Assembly: GCA_947482665.1 (NCBI GenBank)
Contig: CANKJK010000007.1
Coordinates: 62,001-126,000 of the forward strand
Origin: Acidobacteriota bacterium
GTDB taxonomy: Bacteria > Acidobacteriota > Vicinamibacteria > Vicinamibacterales > UBA2999
DNA: 64,000 nt
Direction of reading: 5' to 3'
Part shown: piece by piece, positions 24,594 through 34,511 of the stretch
Layout of the letters: every line of letters begins with the position of its first letter
Numbering within the stretch: the first letter of the stretch is position 1
Notes under the pieces: model-generated
The model's database searches: none
What the model was told of the DNA's origin: nothing
The model's input: only the letters and a program-made list of their open reading frames with translations
Made by a program: the position numbers and the translations under genes

Positions 24594-24992
24594 CTACCAG
24601 CCCCGGCGGGATGTCGGCGAGAGGTCGAAGGCGTTTCGGAACACTTCAACTCTCGCACTCCCCGCCTCCGGCAGCAGCACCGAGACCACGTCAAATCGGG
24701 CCGGCGCCTGCTGGAGCCCATGCCGGGCCAGGTAGTACGCCGCCATCGTCCCAATCCGCTGCTGCTTCCGCAAACCCACCGCCTCGGCGCCGTCACCGAA
24801 GACCCCGGACTGCCTGGCCTTCACTTCCACGAACACCACGGTCAACCCGTCGCGGGCGACGATGTCGATTTCTCCCAGGCGGGTCCGGTAGCGCCTCGCA
24901 AGAACGACGTACCCACGGTCTATCAGCGCCTCGCACGCGAGGTCTTCTCCAAGGATTCCGAGCGACTGCCGGCGATCTGCGGTCACGCGCAC
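24594..24992 (-). CDS. yraN: YraN family (UPF0102) endonuclease-fold protein
   Basis: LGILGEDLACEALIDRGYVVLARRYRTRLGEIDIVARDGLTVVFVEVKARQ. GTG 24992 proposed as start. Confidence 0.9.
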   Translation of the reverse strand: MRVTADRRQSLGILGEDLACEALIDRGYVVLARRYRTRLGEIDIVARDGLTVVFVEVKARQSGVFGDGAEAVGLRKQQRIGTMAAYYLARHGLQQAPARFDVVSVLLPEAGSARVEVFRNAFDLSPTSRRGW

Positions 24993-25033
24993 GGACGGGA
25001 GCAAGCCCCGTTCCCACGGTTCAGCGCGCGCCG

Positions 25034-26446
25034 CTACTTCCGCTTCCAGCGCGTGCCCGTGGGGTTGTCCTCCAGCACGATGCCGCGCGCCAGCAGGTCC
25101 TGACGGATCCGATCCGCCTCCGCGAAATCCCGACGCCCCCTGGCCGCCTGGCGCGCGGCGATCTCGGCCTCGATCTCGGCAATCGGCACCGGCGGCATCG
25201 CGTCCTCCGCCTGGCGCAACGCGATCACACCCAGCACCTGGTCGCACTCTGCGACCAGCGCCCGCACGGCCTGAATATCCCCCACCGACACGCTGCCGGC
25301 ATCGATGGCAGCATTGACGTCTCGCACCAGGTCGAACACCGCTCCCAGTGCGGCCGCGGTATTCAGGTCGTCCTCAATCGACTCGCGGAATCGGCCACGC
25401 GCGGAGGCCACGGCCTCGGCCAGGCTCCCCTGCTCGGACGGCCGGACGTCATCAAGACGCGTGAGGCAGCCCACGATGCGGCGGATGGATTCCTCGGCCT
25501 GATCCATCCCGGCCCAGGTGAAGTTCAACTGCTTCCGGTAGTGAGACGACAGCAGGAGGTAGCGCAGCGCGGACGGGCGGTATCCGCGGGACACAATGTC
25601 GGCCAGCGCGTAGACATTGCCCAGCGACTTGGACATCTTCTCGCCCTCGACGAACAGGTGTTCGACGTGAGCCCAGATGCGCGCGAAGGGCGTCCCGGTC
25701 GCGCCCTCGCTCTGCGCGATTTCGTTTTCGTGGTGCGGGAAGATCAAATCGATCCCCCCGGCATGAATATCGATCGGTGCCTCGCCGAGCAGGCGCAACG
25801 CCATCGCCGAGCACTCCAGGTGCCAACCGGGCCGGCCGGGCCCGACGCCCACATCCCACGACGGCTCTCCCGGCTTGGAGGCCTTCCACAGCACGAAATC
25901 CCGCGCATCGTCCTTGGCGTATTCGTCGACGTCGACACGGGCCCCGGCCTGCATCCCATCCTGCGGGAGCCGAGCCAGTTGCCCGTAGGTCTCGAAGGAG
26001 GCAATGCGGAAGTAGACCGAGCCATCGCTCCGGTAGGTGTGGCCGTTGTGTTCGAGTTGCTGAACCAACGCCCCCATCGCCTGCATGTTGGCCTCGTCCG
26101 TGGCCCTCGGCGTCTCTTCGGGCGTCTCCAGTCCAAGCGCCGTTGCATCTTCACGGAACGCCACGATCCAGCGTTCGGTGTACTCACGCAGCGGTTCGCC
26201 GGCCGCCTTCGCGCCGTTGATGGTCTTGTCGTCCACGTCCGTGTAGTTCACGGCCATCCGCATCTGGTGGCCGGCGACGTACTTCAACGCGCGCCGCAGC
26301 ACATCCAGGCAGACAAACGTCCGGAAGTTTCCGATGTGTGCCCGGGCGTACACCGTGGGTCCGCAGGCGTACATCCGGACGGTGTTCTCGCGAGCAGGGG
26401 TGAAGGGTTCCTGCGTTCGGGTCAGTGTGTTGAACAGGCGCAGCAT
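25034..26446 (-). CDS. cysS: Cysteinyl-tRNA synthetase
   Basis: YACGPTVYARAHIGNFRTFVCLDVLRR, VNYTDVDDKTI, GWHLECSAM, HAGGIDLIFPHHENEIAQSE, KMSKSLGN. Confidence 0.98.
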   Translation of the reverse strand: MLRLFNTLTRTQEPFTPARENTVRMYACGPTVYARAHIGNFRTFVCLDVLRRALKYVAGHQMRMAVNYTDVDDKTINGAKAAGEPLREYTERWIVAFREDATALGLETPEETPRATDEANMQAMGALVQQLEHNGHTYRSDGSVYFRIASFETYGQLARLPQDGMQAGARVDVDEYAKDDARDFVLWKASKPGEPSWDVGVGPGRPGWHLECSAMALRLLGEAPIDIHAGGIDLIFPHHENEIAQSEGATGTPFARIWAHVEHLFVEGEKMSKSLGNVYALADIVSRGYRPSALRYLLLSSHYRKQLNFTWAGMDQAEESIRRIVGCLTRLDDVRPSEQGSLAEAVASARGRFRESIEDDLNTAAALGAVFDLVRDVNAAIDAGSVSVGDIQAVRALVAECDQVLGVIALRQAEDAMPPVPIAEIEAEIAARQAARGRRDFAEADRIRQDLLARGIVLEDNPTGTRWKRK

Positions 26447-26465
26447 GACTCAGAGTGTACGTCCG

Positions 26466-27404
26466 TCAGACGGTCAGTTTGCTGAAGAGGCGCCGCGCGT
26501 GCCGCGTGTCGGCTTCGATCTGGGTCCGCAGGGCATCGACATCCGGAAAGCGCCGTTCTTCACGCAGGCGCTGCACGAACCGGAGACGCACCGCCTTGCC
26601 ATAGAGGTCGCCCGGGTCCTCGAGCACATGGGCTTCCACCACGAGTGGCCCCTCGGTCCCGAACGTCGGGCGCACGCCGATATTGGTCACGCTCGCCCGC
26701 TCGATGCCATCCACCTGGAGCGTCGTCGCGTAGACACCTGGCGGCGGCAGGAGTTCGTTGTCCGTCGCGAGGTTCGCGGTGGGAAACCCGATCTCGCGCC
26801 CCTTCGCACGCCCGTGCACGACGGTACCGTCCAGAAAGTACGGCCGGCCCATCAAGGCGCCCGCTTCATCCATCCGCCCCTCGCTCACGAGCCGCCGGAT
26901 GCGGGTGCTGCTAACGACGAAATCCTTGAACCGGACCGGGTCGATCTTGTCGGCCCGGAACCCGAACCGTACGCCGAGCTGCCGCAAGGCCGAGAAGGTG
27001 CCCGTGCGATCCCGGCCGAAGAGGAAGTTGGCGCCGACCCACACCTCGGAGACACGCAGCCAGTCGACGAGCACGCGCGACACGAAGGTCTCGGCATCCC
27101 ACTGGGAGAGCTCCGGCGTGAACCGGACGACCGCAACCGCACGCATCCCCGAGGCGCCCAATGCTTCCAGCCGCTGCGCCGTCGTCATCAGCAGGGGCGG
27201 CGCCTTATCCGGACGCACAATCCGCGGGGGATGCGGGTCGAAGGTCATGGCCATGGGCGTGCCGCCGCGCTCCTGTGCGCCTCGAACGACACGCTCCAGG
27301 ATCTTGCGATGACCGCGATGCACGCCGTCGAAGTTGCCGAGGGCGAGCACGGGATGCACCAGCCAGGGCGGCGGTGCGTCGTCGGGAAAATACAGTACGT
27401 CCAC
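26466..27404 (-). CDS. ribF: Bifunctional riboflavin kinase / FAD synthetase
   Basis: LALGNFDGVHRGHRKIL, MTFDPHPPRI, SSTRIRRLVSEGRMDEAGALMGRPYFLDGTVVHGRAKGREIGFPTANL. Confidence 0.96.
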   Translation of the reverse strand: MDVLYFPDDAPPPWLVHPVLALGNFDGVHRGHRKILERVVRGAQERGGTPMAMTFDPHPPRIVRPDKAPPLLMTTAQRLEALGASGMRAVAVVRFTPELSQWDAETFVSRVLVDWLRVSEVWVGANFLFGRDRTGTFSALRQLGVRFGFRADKIDPVRFKDFVVSSTRIRRLVSEGRMDEAGALMGRPYFLDGTVVHGRAKGREIGFPTANLATDNELLPPPGVYATTLQVDGIERASVTNIGVRPTFGTEGPLVVEAHVLEDPGDLYGKAVRLRFVQRLREERRFPDVDALRTQIEADTRHARRLFSKLTV

Positions 27405-27406
27405 GG

Positions 27407-28204
27407 TCAGGCGGGTTCGAGATCCACCTGGATCTCAAGGCTCTGGCCATCATATGCCAGTGCCATTCCCTCAGGCAGCCGGGCATTGGTCGAGGCATAG
27501 CCGAGGTCGTGTGTCATATGGGTGAAGACGGTCTCGCGGGCCCCGATTCTGGCGGCCGTGGCCAGGGCCTCAGGCAGCGTGAAGTGGGTGGTGTGCGGTT
27601 GCTCCCGGAGCGCATCCAGGATGACCGTGTCCACGCCTGCCAGCAGCGGCCAGGACTCCGCGGGGATCGCGTTGCAGTCGGTGAGATAGACGAAGCTCCC
27701 GAAGCGAAATCCCAGCACCGGCATGCGGCCGTGCAGCAGCGCCACCGGTGTCACGCGCAGACCCGCCACCACAAAGGGGCCATCGATCAGGTGTTTGGCG
27801 ATCCTGGGCACGCCCCCGCCCAGACGCGGCACTCCGTCAAAGGCATACGAGAAGGTCTGGTGGAGCGTCTCCCACGTCTCAGCGGTGGCGTAACACGGCA
27901 CCGGGCCGCCTCGCTCAAGGTTGAAGCGGCGGAGATCGTCGAGGCCGAGGATGTGGTCCGCGTGAGCGTGCGTGTAGAGCACTGCATCAACCTCGGACAG
28001 CCCATGCCGTAGCGCCTGCTGCCGGAGGTCTGGCGTCGTGTCAATCAGCACGCGCGGACCACCGTCCACCTCCAGCACGATCGACGGCCGAAGGCGCGCG
28101 TCACGCGGGTCTTCTGAACGGCACACCGGGCACCGGCACCCGACCATCGGGACGCCGGCCGAGGTGCCACAGCCGAGCACCGTGACGCGGGCGCGGCGCC
28201 TCAA
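27407..28204 (-). CDS. MBL-fold metallo-hydrolase (PhnP-like)
   Basis: VTVLGCGTSAGVPMVGCRCPVCRS, LIDTTPDLRQQAL, YTHAHADHILGLDDLR. Confidence 0.9.
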   Translation of the reverse strand: MRRRARVTVLGCGTSAGVPMVGCRCPVCRSEDPRDARLRPSIVLEVDGGPRVLIDTTPDLRQQALRHGLSEVDAVLYTHAHADHILGLDDLRRFNLERGGPVPCYATAETWETLHQTFSYAFDGVPRLGGGVPRIAKHLIDGPFVVAGLRVTPVALLHGRMPVLGFRFGSFVYLTDCNAIPAESWPLLAGVDTVILDALREQPHTTHFTLPEALATAARIGARETVFTHMTHDLGYASTNARLPEGMALAYDGQSLEIQVDLEPA

Positions 28205-28500
28205 GGCTGGACGATGCGCGGCTGTCCCTGTGCGTCCACGTACCGCATCCGCAGTTCGTAGAGCAGCTGCTCGATCAGCTGACGCTCCTCGGCCGTCAGA
28301 TTACCGCGGGTCTTTTCCTCGAGCAGCGCCAGCACGTCGATCATCTGCTTGGCCGCAACAAGGTCCGGCGACGCCATGGCGCCGGTCGCGGGGTCTGGAG
28401 TGTCGCCGAAGTGCACCGCGGCCGTGTGGGCCAGAGAGAGCACAAAGGCGGGAAAGCTCAGCGCCGGAGCGGAACCAACAGGTTGTGACGTGTCAGACAT
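28201..28500 (-). CDS. DUF1844 family protein
   Basis: LSFPAFVLSLAHTAAVHFGDTPDP...DLVAAKQMIDVLALLEEKTRGNLTAEERQLIEQLLYELRMRYV. Confidence 0.88.
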   Translation of the reverse strand: MSDTSQPVGSAPALSFPAFVLSLAHTAAVHFGDTPDPATGAMASPDLVAAKQMIDVLALLEEKTRGNLTAEERQLIEQLLYELRMRYVDAQGQPRIVQP

Positions 28501-28554
28501 GTCTCTGGGGAGCGCCGGAATGGCGTGCAGCGGATGGTACCATACGGCCCCGAC

Positions 28555-29409
28555 ATGGCCGACTCGATTGGCGAGCGCTTCGAGCGCCTCGTCTCCATCA
28601 TGCAGATCCTCCGCGCACCCCAGGGCTGTCCCTGGGATCGCGAGCAAACGCCGCAGACGCTCCGCCGCTTCGTCCTGGAGGAAACCTACGAAGTCCTCGA
28701 CGCCATCGACAGCGGCGACCCGGACGCCCTCCGCGAGGAGCTCGGCGACTATCTGTTCGAGGCGGTCTTTCTGGCACAGCTCAGCGCGGAGGCCGGACAA
28801 TTCGACATCGGGGATGCGATTCAGGCCATCTGCGACAAGCTGGTCCGGCGCCATCCCCACGTCTTCGGGCCTGAGGCCACTGGCAGACATCCCGTCGTCG
28901 GCCAGCCGCCTGGGGACATCACATCAGGAGCCGTGCTGGAACAGTGGGATGCGATCAAGGCCCGCGAGCGCGCCGAATCCGGCAAGCCGCCGAAACAGGA
29001 GACCACGCTCAGCGGCGTCCCGCCTTCCCTCCCAGCCCTGCTCCGCGCCTATCAGGTGAGCAGCCGGGCCGCGAAGACGGGCTTTGAATGGGCCGAGGCC
29101 GCGGATGTGGTCACCAAGATCGAGGAAGAGGTCGCGGAGCTTCGCCAGGAAGTGGCGGCAGGTGCACTGGTCGACCGTGCCCGGGCCGAGGATGAGATGG
29201 GCGACCTCCTGTTCTCCATCGCGAACCTCTCGCGCAAGCTCGGCATCGAGCCCGAGACCGCCCTGCGGCGCGCCACCGAGAAGTTCACGCGTCGCTTCAC
29301 CGGCATGGAGCAGGCGTTTGCGGCCAACGGCCGCGCCCTGCGTGGACTCCCCCTCGACGAGATGGAAGCCGAGTGGGAGCGCCAGAAACGCCGGGAGCCG
29401 GGGCGCTAG
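28555..29409 (+). CDS. mazG: Nucleoside triphosphate pyrophosphohydrolase MazG
   Basis: RFERLVSIMQILRAPQGCPWDREQTPQTLRRFVLEETYEVLDAID; EELGDYLFEAVF; C-terminal EDEMGDLLFSIANLSRKLG. Confidence 0.95.
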   Translation: MADSIGERFERLVSIMQILRAPQGCPWDREQTPQTLRRFVLEETYEVLDAIDSGDPDALREELGDYLFEAVFLAQLSAEAGQFDIGDAIQAICDKLVRRHPHVFGPEATGRHPVVGQPPGDITSGAVLEQWDAIKARERAESGKPPKQETTLSGVPPSLPALLRAYQVSSRAAKTGFEWAEAADVVTKIEEEVAELRQEVAAGALVDRARAEDEMGDLLFSIANLSRKLGIEPETALRRATEKFTRRFTGMEQAFAANGRALRGLPLDEMEAEWERQKRREPGR

Positions 29410-31892
29410 AAACGCACCCGCATCCCGAAGGTCGGCAGGAGCGGGACGCCCTGATCCCGCGTGTAGCTCAGCGACGGCAATTCTCCGGCCGGGTTGTAGG
29501 CCAGCACGGGACTGAGGGACCCCGCATTCTGACGGTTGGTGGCGTTGATCACCTCGATGTAGAGCTGCCAGCGGCCGCCATTCCATTTGGGCGAAAACGT
29601 TGTGCGCAGATCGAGCCTGGCGAACATCGGCAGCCGTGCCGAGTTCAGGTTCTGCACCCCGCCCAAATCCGTGGTGTACACGAGCAGGCCGGACGCATCT
29701 CGTTCCGGCACCAGCGTCGTGGCGCCTCCGCCCCTCTGCTCGACTGCTGACACTCGCAGCGCAGCCACCGGCGTGTAGGGGAAGCCCGAGGCCACCCGGA
29801 GGGTCGCCGCCAGTTCAATCAGCCGGGAGAGCCGGACGCTCGACACCACGCTGACCGAATGGCGCCGATCGTAGTCAAAGGGATAGCGCCGCCCATAGGC
29901 ATTCCACTCCGCCTTGCCGAGCGTGTAGGACGCCCACCCCATGAACCGAGACTCTCGCGAGGCCGGCTTGGTCACGTAGAGGTCCAGCCCGTAGGACCGG
30001 CCCGACGCGCCATTCTCCGGCGTGCTTGTGATGGTGGGCGTCGTGGGAATGCTCGACGCCAGTTCGGCGGGGAACGCGTAGGGCGCCAGGCGGACGGCCC
30101 GTTCGGCGTCGGTCTCGAGTCGGCCGACGATCATCCGGCTGAACCCTTTGTAGTACCCCTCCAGGCGAAGCATGGCCGAGGGGCCGAGGTCCTTCTCCAC
30201 TCCGGCTATCGCGTGCCACGAGCGCTCGCTGCGCAACGTCACGGCGGCGCCCTTGCTCAGGTCCACAAAGTAATCGGACTGAATCTGCTTCTCGTATCCG
30301 GGGCTCTGCGCATAGAGGCCCGTCGCCCCTCTGACGCGCAGGCCAGACCCGACGTCGTACGCGGCCGAGAGGCGGGGCCCCACGACGGCTTCATGGCTGA
30401 TGTCGTTCCAGTCGAGCCGGATGCCCGGCTGCACCGTCAAGCGCGAGGTCGCCACCCACCGGTCGCTCAGCCATGCCGACGCCCTCCGCGCCATGCGCGT
30501 GGAGTCGAGAATCGCGGGCAATCCGGCCCCGCCCTGCACGCTGGAGCCGTTGGCCTCGCCGGGATTTCGGTCGCCGCTGATGCGCCAGGCCCAGCCGGTG
30601 TCGAGCAGGTGCAGGTCAGCGCCCGCCTCCAGACCGTGACGAGCCGATGGCGCGAACGAGTACTCCTCCCGGAGCGCGATGTCGCGGAGCAACAGGTCCC
30701 GCGAGAAGAGGACGTTCGCGAACGGACTCGGGCCCGGCGCATTCGACCGCTTGGCGTCATTGGCCACCTGACCATCCACGCCGAGCTGCTCACTGTTCCG
30801 ATACCACGACAGGATGGTCTTTGACGCGCCTCGTGCGCCGGCCCGCGTGAAAAAGGCCACAGACGCCAAATCGTTGGCCGCCCCGGTCTTGAGCGACAGG
30901 CGCTCCGAGGTCGCGCTGTCATCGAAGTTCGCGTCCGTCTTTTCGCGGCTGCGGATCGCCGTCACCGACACCCGCTGTCCCGGCCTGGGCAGCCACGACA
31001 AAATCGTCTGGACGTCCTCGAACGACGGCAACTGCTGGTCGAGGATGCGACCAACAATCAGGTCGTAGTAGGTTCGCCGGCCCGTCAGCAGCCACGAGCC
31101 CGTCTGGACGCCAGGCAGCTTCCCCTCCAGCACGACGTTGCCATCAGTCAGCGCAATCGCCGCGGACCCCGACAGGCGCTCCGTTTCGGTGCCAGGCCGG
31201 TTCTCGACGGTGAGCAGGGATGACAGCCGGTCGCCGTACTTCGGACCAAACCCGCCCGCCGAGAGCTCGAAGGACTTGACCGTTGCCGGATTGAACGCGC
31301 TGAACAGGCCAAACAGCCGATACGGGTTATGGACCTCTACGCCGTCCATCATCGTGAGGTTCTGGTCCGGGCTGCCGCCGCGCACGGTCAGGCGGCTTCC
31401 GATCTCATCGGCCGCACTCACCCCGGGCAGTGTCTGGATCACGCGGAAGACGTTGTCGATGGCGCCGGCCACCGCATTGACCTGAAGGGGCGTCACCTCC
31501 ACGCGGGCCGGTGGCAACTCCGCGAGAGGTGCCGCGGACTCGCCGCCCACCTTCACGGTCTCACTGAACTGCTGCACGCTGAAGAGCACGACCTCAAGCT
31601 CGGGCGACGCCTGCCCAGCCAGGAGCGTCAGCTCCCGGGATTCCGCCAGGTGTCCAGCCGCCTCGAAGGTCAGCCGCACGGTACCCGCGGGCACCATCAG
31701 CGCGAAACGTCCATCGGTGCCTGACGTGGCACTCGCGCCGCCGGCACGCACGGTGGCCCCCGCGATAGCCTGTCGAGACTGCCCTTCGGTCACATGGCCG
31801 CGCAGCGTGATGAGGTCCTGCCCCGCGGTGGGTGTGGACCACGCGCATACGAGGACGAGGCTGACAGAGAGGATCAGGCAGAGATGACGCAT
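29406..31892 (-). CDS. TonB-dependent receptor with N-terminal carboxypeptidase-regulatory-like domain
   Basis: Signal peptide, HVTEGQSRQAIAGATVRAGGASATSGTDGRFALMVPAG, plug GSRLTVRGGSPDQNLTMMDGVEVHNPYRLFGLFSAFNPATV, C-terminal beta strand ending in F. Confidence 0.92.
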   Translation of the reverse strand: MRHLCLILSVSLVLVCAWSTPTAGQDLITLRGHVTEGQSRQAIAGATVRAGGASATSGTDGRFALMVPAGTVRLTFEAAGHLAESRELTLLAGQASPELEVVLFSVQQFSETVKVGGESAAPLAELPPARVEVTPLQVNAVAGAIDNVFRVIQTLPGVSAADEIGSRLTVRGGSPDQNLTMMDGVEVHNPYRLFGLFSAFNPATVKSFELSAGGFGPKYGDRLSSLLTVENRPGTETERLSGSAAIALTDGNVVLEGKLPGVQTGSWLLTGRRTYYDLIVGRILDQQLPSFEDVQTILSWLPRPGQRVSVTAIRSREKTDANFDDSATSERLSLKTGAANDLASVAFFTRAGARGASKTILSWYRNSEQLGVDGQVANDAKRSNAPGPSPFANVLFSRDLLLRDIALREEYSFAPSARHGLEAGADLHLLDTGWAWRISGDRNPGEANGSSVQGGAGLPAILDSTRMARRASAWLSDRWVATSRLTVQPGIRLDWNDISHEAVVGPRLSAAYDVGSGLRVRGATGLYAQSPGYEKQIQSDYFVDLSKGAAVTLRSERSWHAIAGVEKDLGPSAMLRLEGYYKGFSRMIVGRLETDAERAVRLAPYAFPAELASSIPTTPTITSTPENGASGRSYGLDLYVTKPASRESRFMGWASYTLGKAEWNAYGRRYPFDYDRRHSVSVVSSVRLSRLIELAATLRVASGFPYTPVAALRVSAVEQRGGGATTLVPERDASGLLVYTTDLGGVQNLNSARLPMFARLDLRTTFSPKWNGGRWQLYIEVINATNRQNAGSLSPVLAYNPAGELPSLSYTRDQGVPLLPTFGMRVRF

Positions 31893-31898
31893 TGAAGG

Positions 31899-34367
31899 TT
31901 AGGACGGCGACAGCCGAGGATAGGTTTCGTGAGAGAGAGGCACGGGCACCCATGCCGGGTGCATGAACGTCCGGAATCGCACCGCATGGCCGTCGGTCTC
32001 GATGGTCACTTCTCCGTCCACGTCGGTCCTCAGGATATGCGCCCCCGCCTCTGCCAACCGACTGAGGACGACCGGAGAAGGATGCCCGAAGCTGTTCCCC
32101 CTCCCGCAGCTGATGAGCGCGAGCTGCGGCGCCCAGGATCGCAGAAGCGCGGGCGAGGTCGAACCACGGCTCCCATGATGTCCCACCTTCAGGATGCGAA
32201 TGGGCGCCAGGGAGAGTTGGCCGAGCAGGCTCTCCTCCACGCCAGCACCGGCATCACCCGTCAACAGGAGGGCCACGTCACCGTAGCGGATCTCCAGCAC
32301 AACTGAATCGTCATTCCTGACGACGCGCCGTTCCCACTCAGGCACTGCGGGATGTAACACGCGCACTGTGACGCCCCCCACCTGCGCCCGCGTGCCGGCG
32401 TTCCAGTGGGCACGTCGCGTGCGCACCGCCGCGGCCGCCTGCTCCATCAGCTCCGACGCCGCGTGTCCATGCACATCGATGCCCGTCCACAGGATCGGGG
32501 GCCTGAAGTCGCGCAGGATCTCCGGCACCCCCGCCACGTGGTCCGGGTCTGCGTGGGTCACGACCACGCCGTCGAGCCGCCGAATCCCACGCGCCCAGAG
32601 CGCGGGCCCGACCACGCGGTCGCCCAACCGAGCCTCGCTCCCTCCTCCCCCGCCCGCGTCGACCATGAGCACGCGACCGTCAGGCAGGCGCAGCACCATC
32701 GCCTCCCCCTGTCCCACATCGAGCAGCGTCAACGAGAGCCGCCCGTCCGCGCCGGAACCCGGCCGGGCCGGCACATTTGCCCACACCGCCACGCCCAGGA
32801 ACAGGGCGAGCAGCGCGGCTCCACGGCGCGACGACCGCCAGGCGAGCGCCAGCAGGCCGGCAAAGACCAGCCAGCCCCAGAGAGGAGGAGGCGGCACGCG
32901 AGGGGAGAGGTACGGCACGCGCTGCGCCAACGCGGAGGTGGCGACCAGCGCTCGTGTTGCGTTGTCCGCCACGACGCCGCACAGTCCTGCCAGCCACGGC
33001 ACATCGGCCAGCATGCACACGCCCGCAAGTTGCGCGGTGGTCATCGCGGGCACCGCCACCAGATTGGCCGCAACGCCGTAGAGCGGCACACGGCCGAACA
33101 CCCCTGCGGTCACCGGCAGCATGACCAGCTCCACGGCCACCGACGCGGTGATCGTGGTCACAAGCCACCACGCCGCTCGCCTGAGCAGCGGCTCGTCAGC
33201 TCCGGCTCCCTGCCAGGCCTGACCCACGCCGAGCAATGCGGCCGTCGCACCGTAGGTGAGCCAGAACCCGGCATCCCGTACGTCCAGCGGCGAGACGCAC
33301 ACGAGCAGGCCCGCACTCACCGCGAGCGCGTTCCACGTTGGCGTTTGCAGGTCGAGCACCCGGGCCGACAGATACAGCACCGCCATCACCACGGCGCGCC
33401 ACACCGACGGCCCTCCGCTGACGAGCGACGCATAGCCCACGAGCACCGGGATGGTGAATCCCGCCAGGGCGCGCGGCCCCAAGCCTGACAAACGGAGCAT
33501 CCCGGCGACCAGCAGCGCGATGACGGCGATGTTTCCGCCAGAGATGGCGATGACGTGATACGTCCCCGCCGCCTGCAGCTGGTCACGGACCTCGGAAGGA
33601 ATCGCCGTCCGGTCGCCGATGAGGAGCGCCGTGACGATCCCCGCGCCCATGCCGGCGCCGCCCGGCATGGAGGCCGCGACCCGCCGTCGGATGCCGGACC
33701 TGACCGCCGCGGTCCACTCCGACCAGCGGGTGCCGGCCGCCACGACCTCGACGACCAGGCCGCTCTTGACCCGGCCCGTCAGCGACACGCCGTTGCGCGC
33801 CGAGGCCGCCTCCCCATCCGCGACACCGGTCGTCAGATACCGGGCAGGCCGGCGAAACACGACAGGCACCTCCACCACCCGGCCCGCGCGCCACGCGCTC
33901 ACGCGCTCCGGCGCCACTGCACCAGACACGGTCAGCAACACTCCTCCCGGCGCGGCGGCCACTCTTCCATTGATCGCAAGGGCTTCGATGGTCCCGCGCA
34001 GCCGCACGCCACCAGCCGAGACCGCCGCATCCTCGTCCAGCCGGATGCGCGCCACGAGGGGTGGGTGAGCACCAGGGGCCGAGACGCGGTCGATTTCAAA
34101 CCCGCCGAAGGCGCGCTCCAGCGTCGCGCGCAGCGGCGTGTGCCGTGCCACCTCTTCTGCCCGTGCCGCGAGTCCCACGCCAGCCAGCGCGTAGCCGGCC
34201 GTCGCGCATGCCACGACGACAGCGGATCGGCGAGCCATCCATCCGGCCCAGCCAAGGGCCGCCAGAGCCGCCAGCGCCCACGGCACCGGCGCTGGACACG
34301 ACAGGGCGCTGCCGGTCAGCGCACCACAGACCAGCGCCGAGGCCGGAATGAGCGCCACGGATCGCAT
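31899..34367 (-). CDS. comEC: DNA internalization competence protein ComEC/Rec2
   Basis: Multi-TM competence core (LLIGDRTAIPSEVRDQLQAAGTYHVIAISGGNIAVIALLVAGML) plus C-terminal MBL domain (LLDVGQGEAMVLRLPDGRVLMVDAGG, VVTHADPDHVAGVPEIL). Confidence 0.93.
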   Translation of the reverse strand: MRSVALIPASALVCGALTGSALSCPAPVPWALAALAALGWAGWMARRSAVVVACATAGYALAGVGLAARAEEVARHTPLRATLERAFGGFEIDRVSAPGAHPPLVARIRLDEDAAVSAGGVRLRGTIEALAINGRVAAAPGGVLLTVSGAVAPERVSAWRAGRVVEVPVVFRRPARYLTTGVADGEAASARNGVSLTGRVKSGLVVEVVAAGTRWSEWTAAVRSGIRRRVAASMPGGAGMGAGIVTALLIGDRTAIPSEVRDQLQAAGTYHVIAISGGNIAVIALLVAGMLRLSGLGPRALAGFTIPVLVGYASLVSGGPSVWRAVVMAVLYLSARVLDLQTPTWNALAVSAGLLVCVSPLDVRDAGFWLTYGATAALLGVGQAWQGAGADEPLLRRAAWWLVTTITASVAVELVMLPVTAGVFGRVPLYGVAANLVAVPAMTTAQLAGVCMLADVPWLAGLCGVVADNATRALVATSALAQRVPYLSPRVPPPPLWGWLVFAGLLALAWRSSRRGAALLALFLGVAVWANVPARPGSGADGRLSLTLLDVGQGEAMVLRLPDGRVLMVDAGGGGGSEARLGDRVVGPALWARGIRRLDGVVVTHADPDHVAGVPEILRDFRPPILWTGIDVHGHAASELMEQAAAAVRTRRAHWNAGTRAQVGGVTVRVLHPAVPEWERRVVRNDDSVVLEIRYGDVALLLTGDAGAGVEESLLGQLSLAPIRILKVGHHGSRGSTSPALLRSWAPQLALISCGRGNSFGHPSPVVLSRLAEAGAHILRTDVDGEVTIETDGHAVRFRTFMHPAWVPVPLSHETYPRLSPS

Positions 34368-34495
34368 CGCCCAGATGGGTGCAAGCCTCGGGCCTGTCGC
34401 GTCCCTGCACGGAACCGTTGCACACGGCCACAGCGAGGCAGTTCACGCGAAGTCGCCACGAGGTTGTGCGGCAGGTTCCGCGATCCGCCGGGTTC

Positions 34496-34501
34496 TATAA
34501 T
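34496..34501 (+). promoter_or_regulatory. Candidate -10 element (TATAAT) for the SGNH hydrolase gene
   Basis: ggttcTATAATccggaccacgATG; no convincing -35. Confidence 0.4.
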
Positions 34502-34511
34502 CCGGACCACG

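Noticed and set aside
33555-34511. N-terminal extension of the SGNH hydrolase ORF
   Set aside because: Antisense to comEC; a signal peptide and nearby TATAAT support the ATG at 34512.
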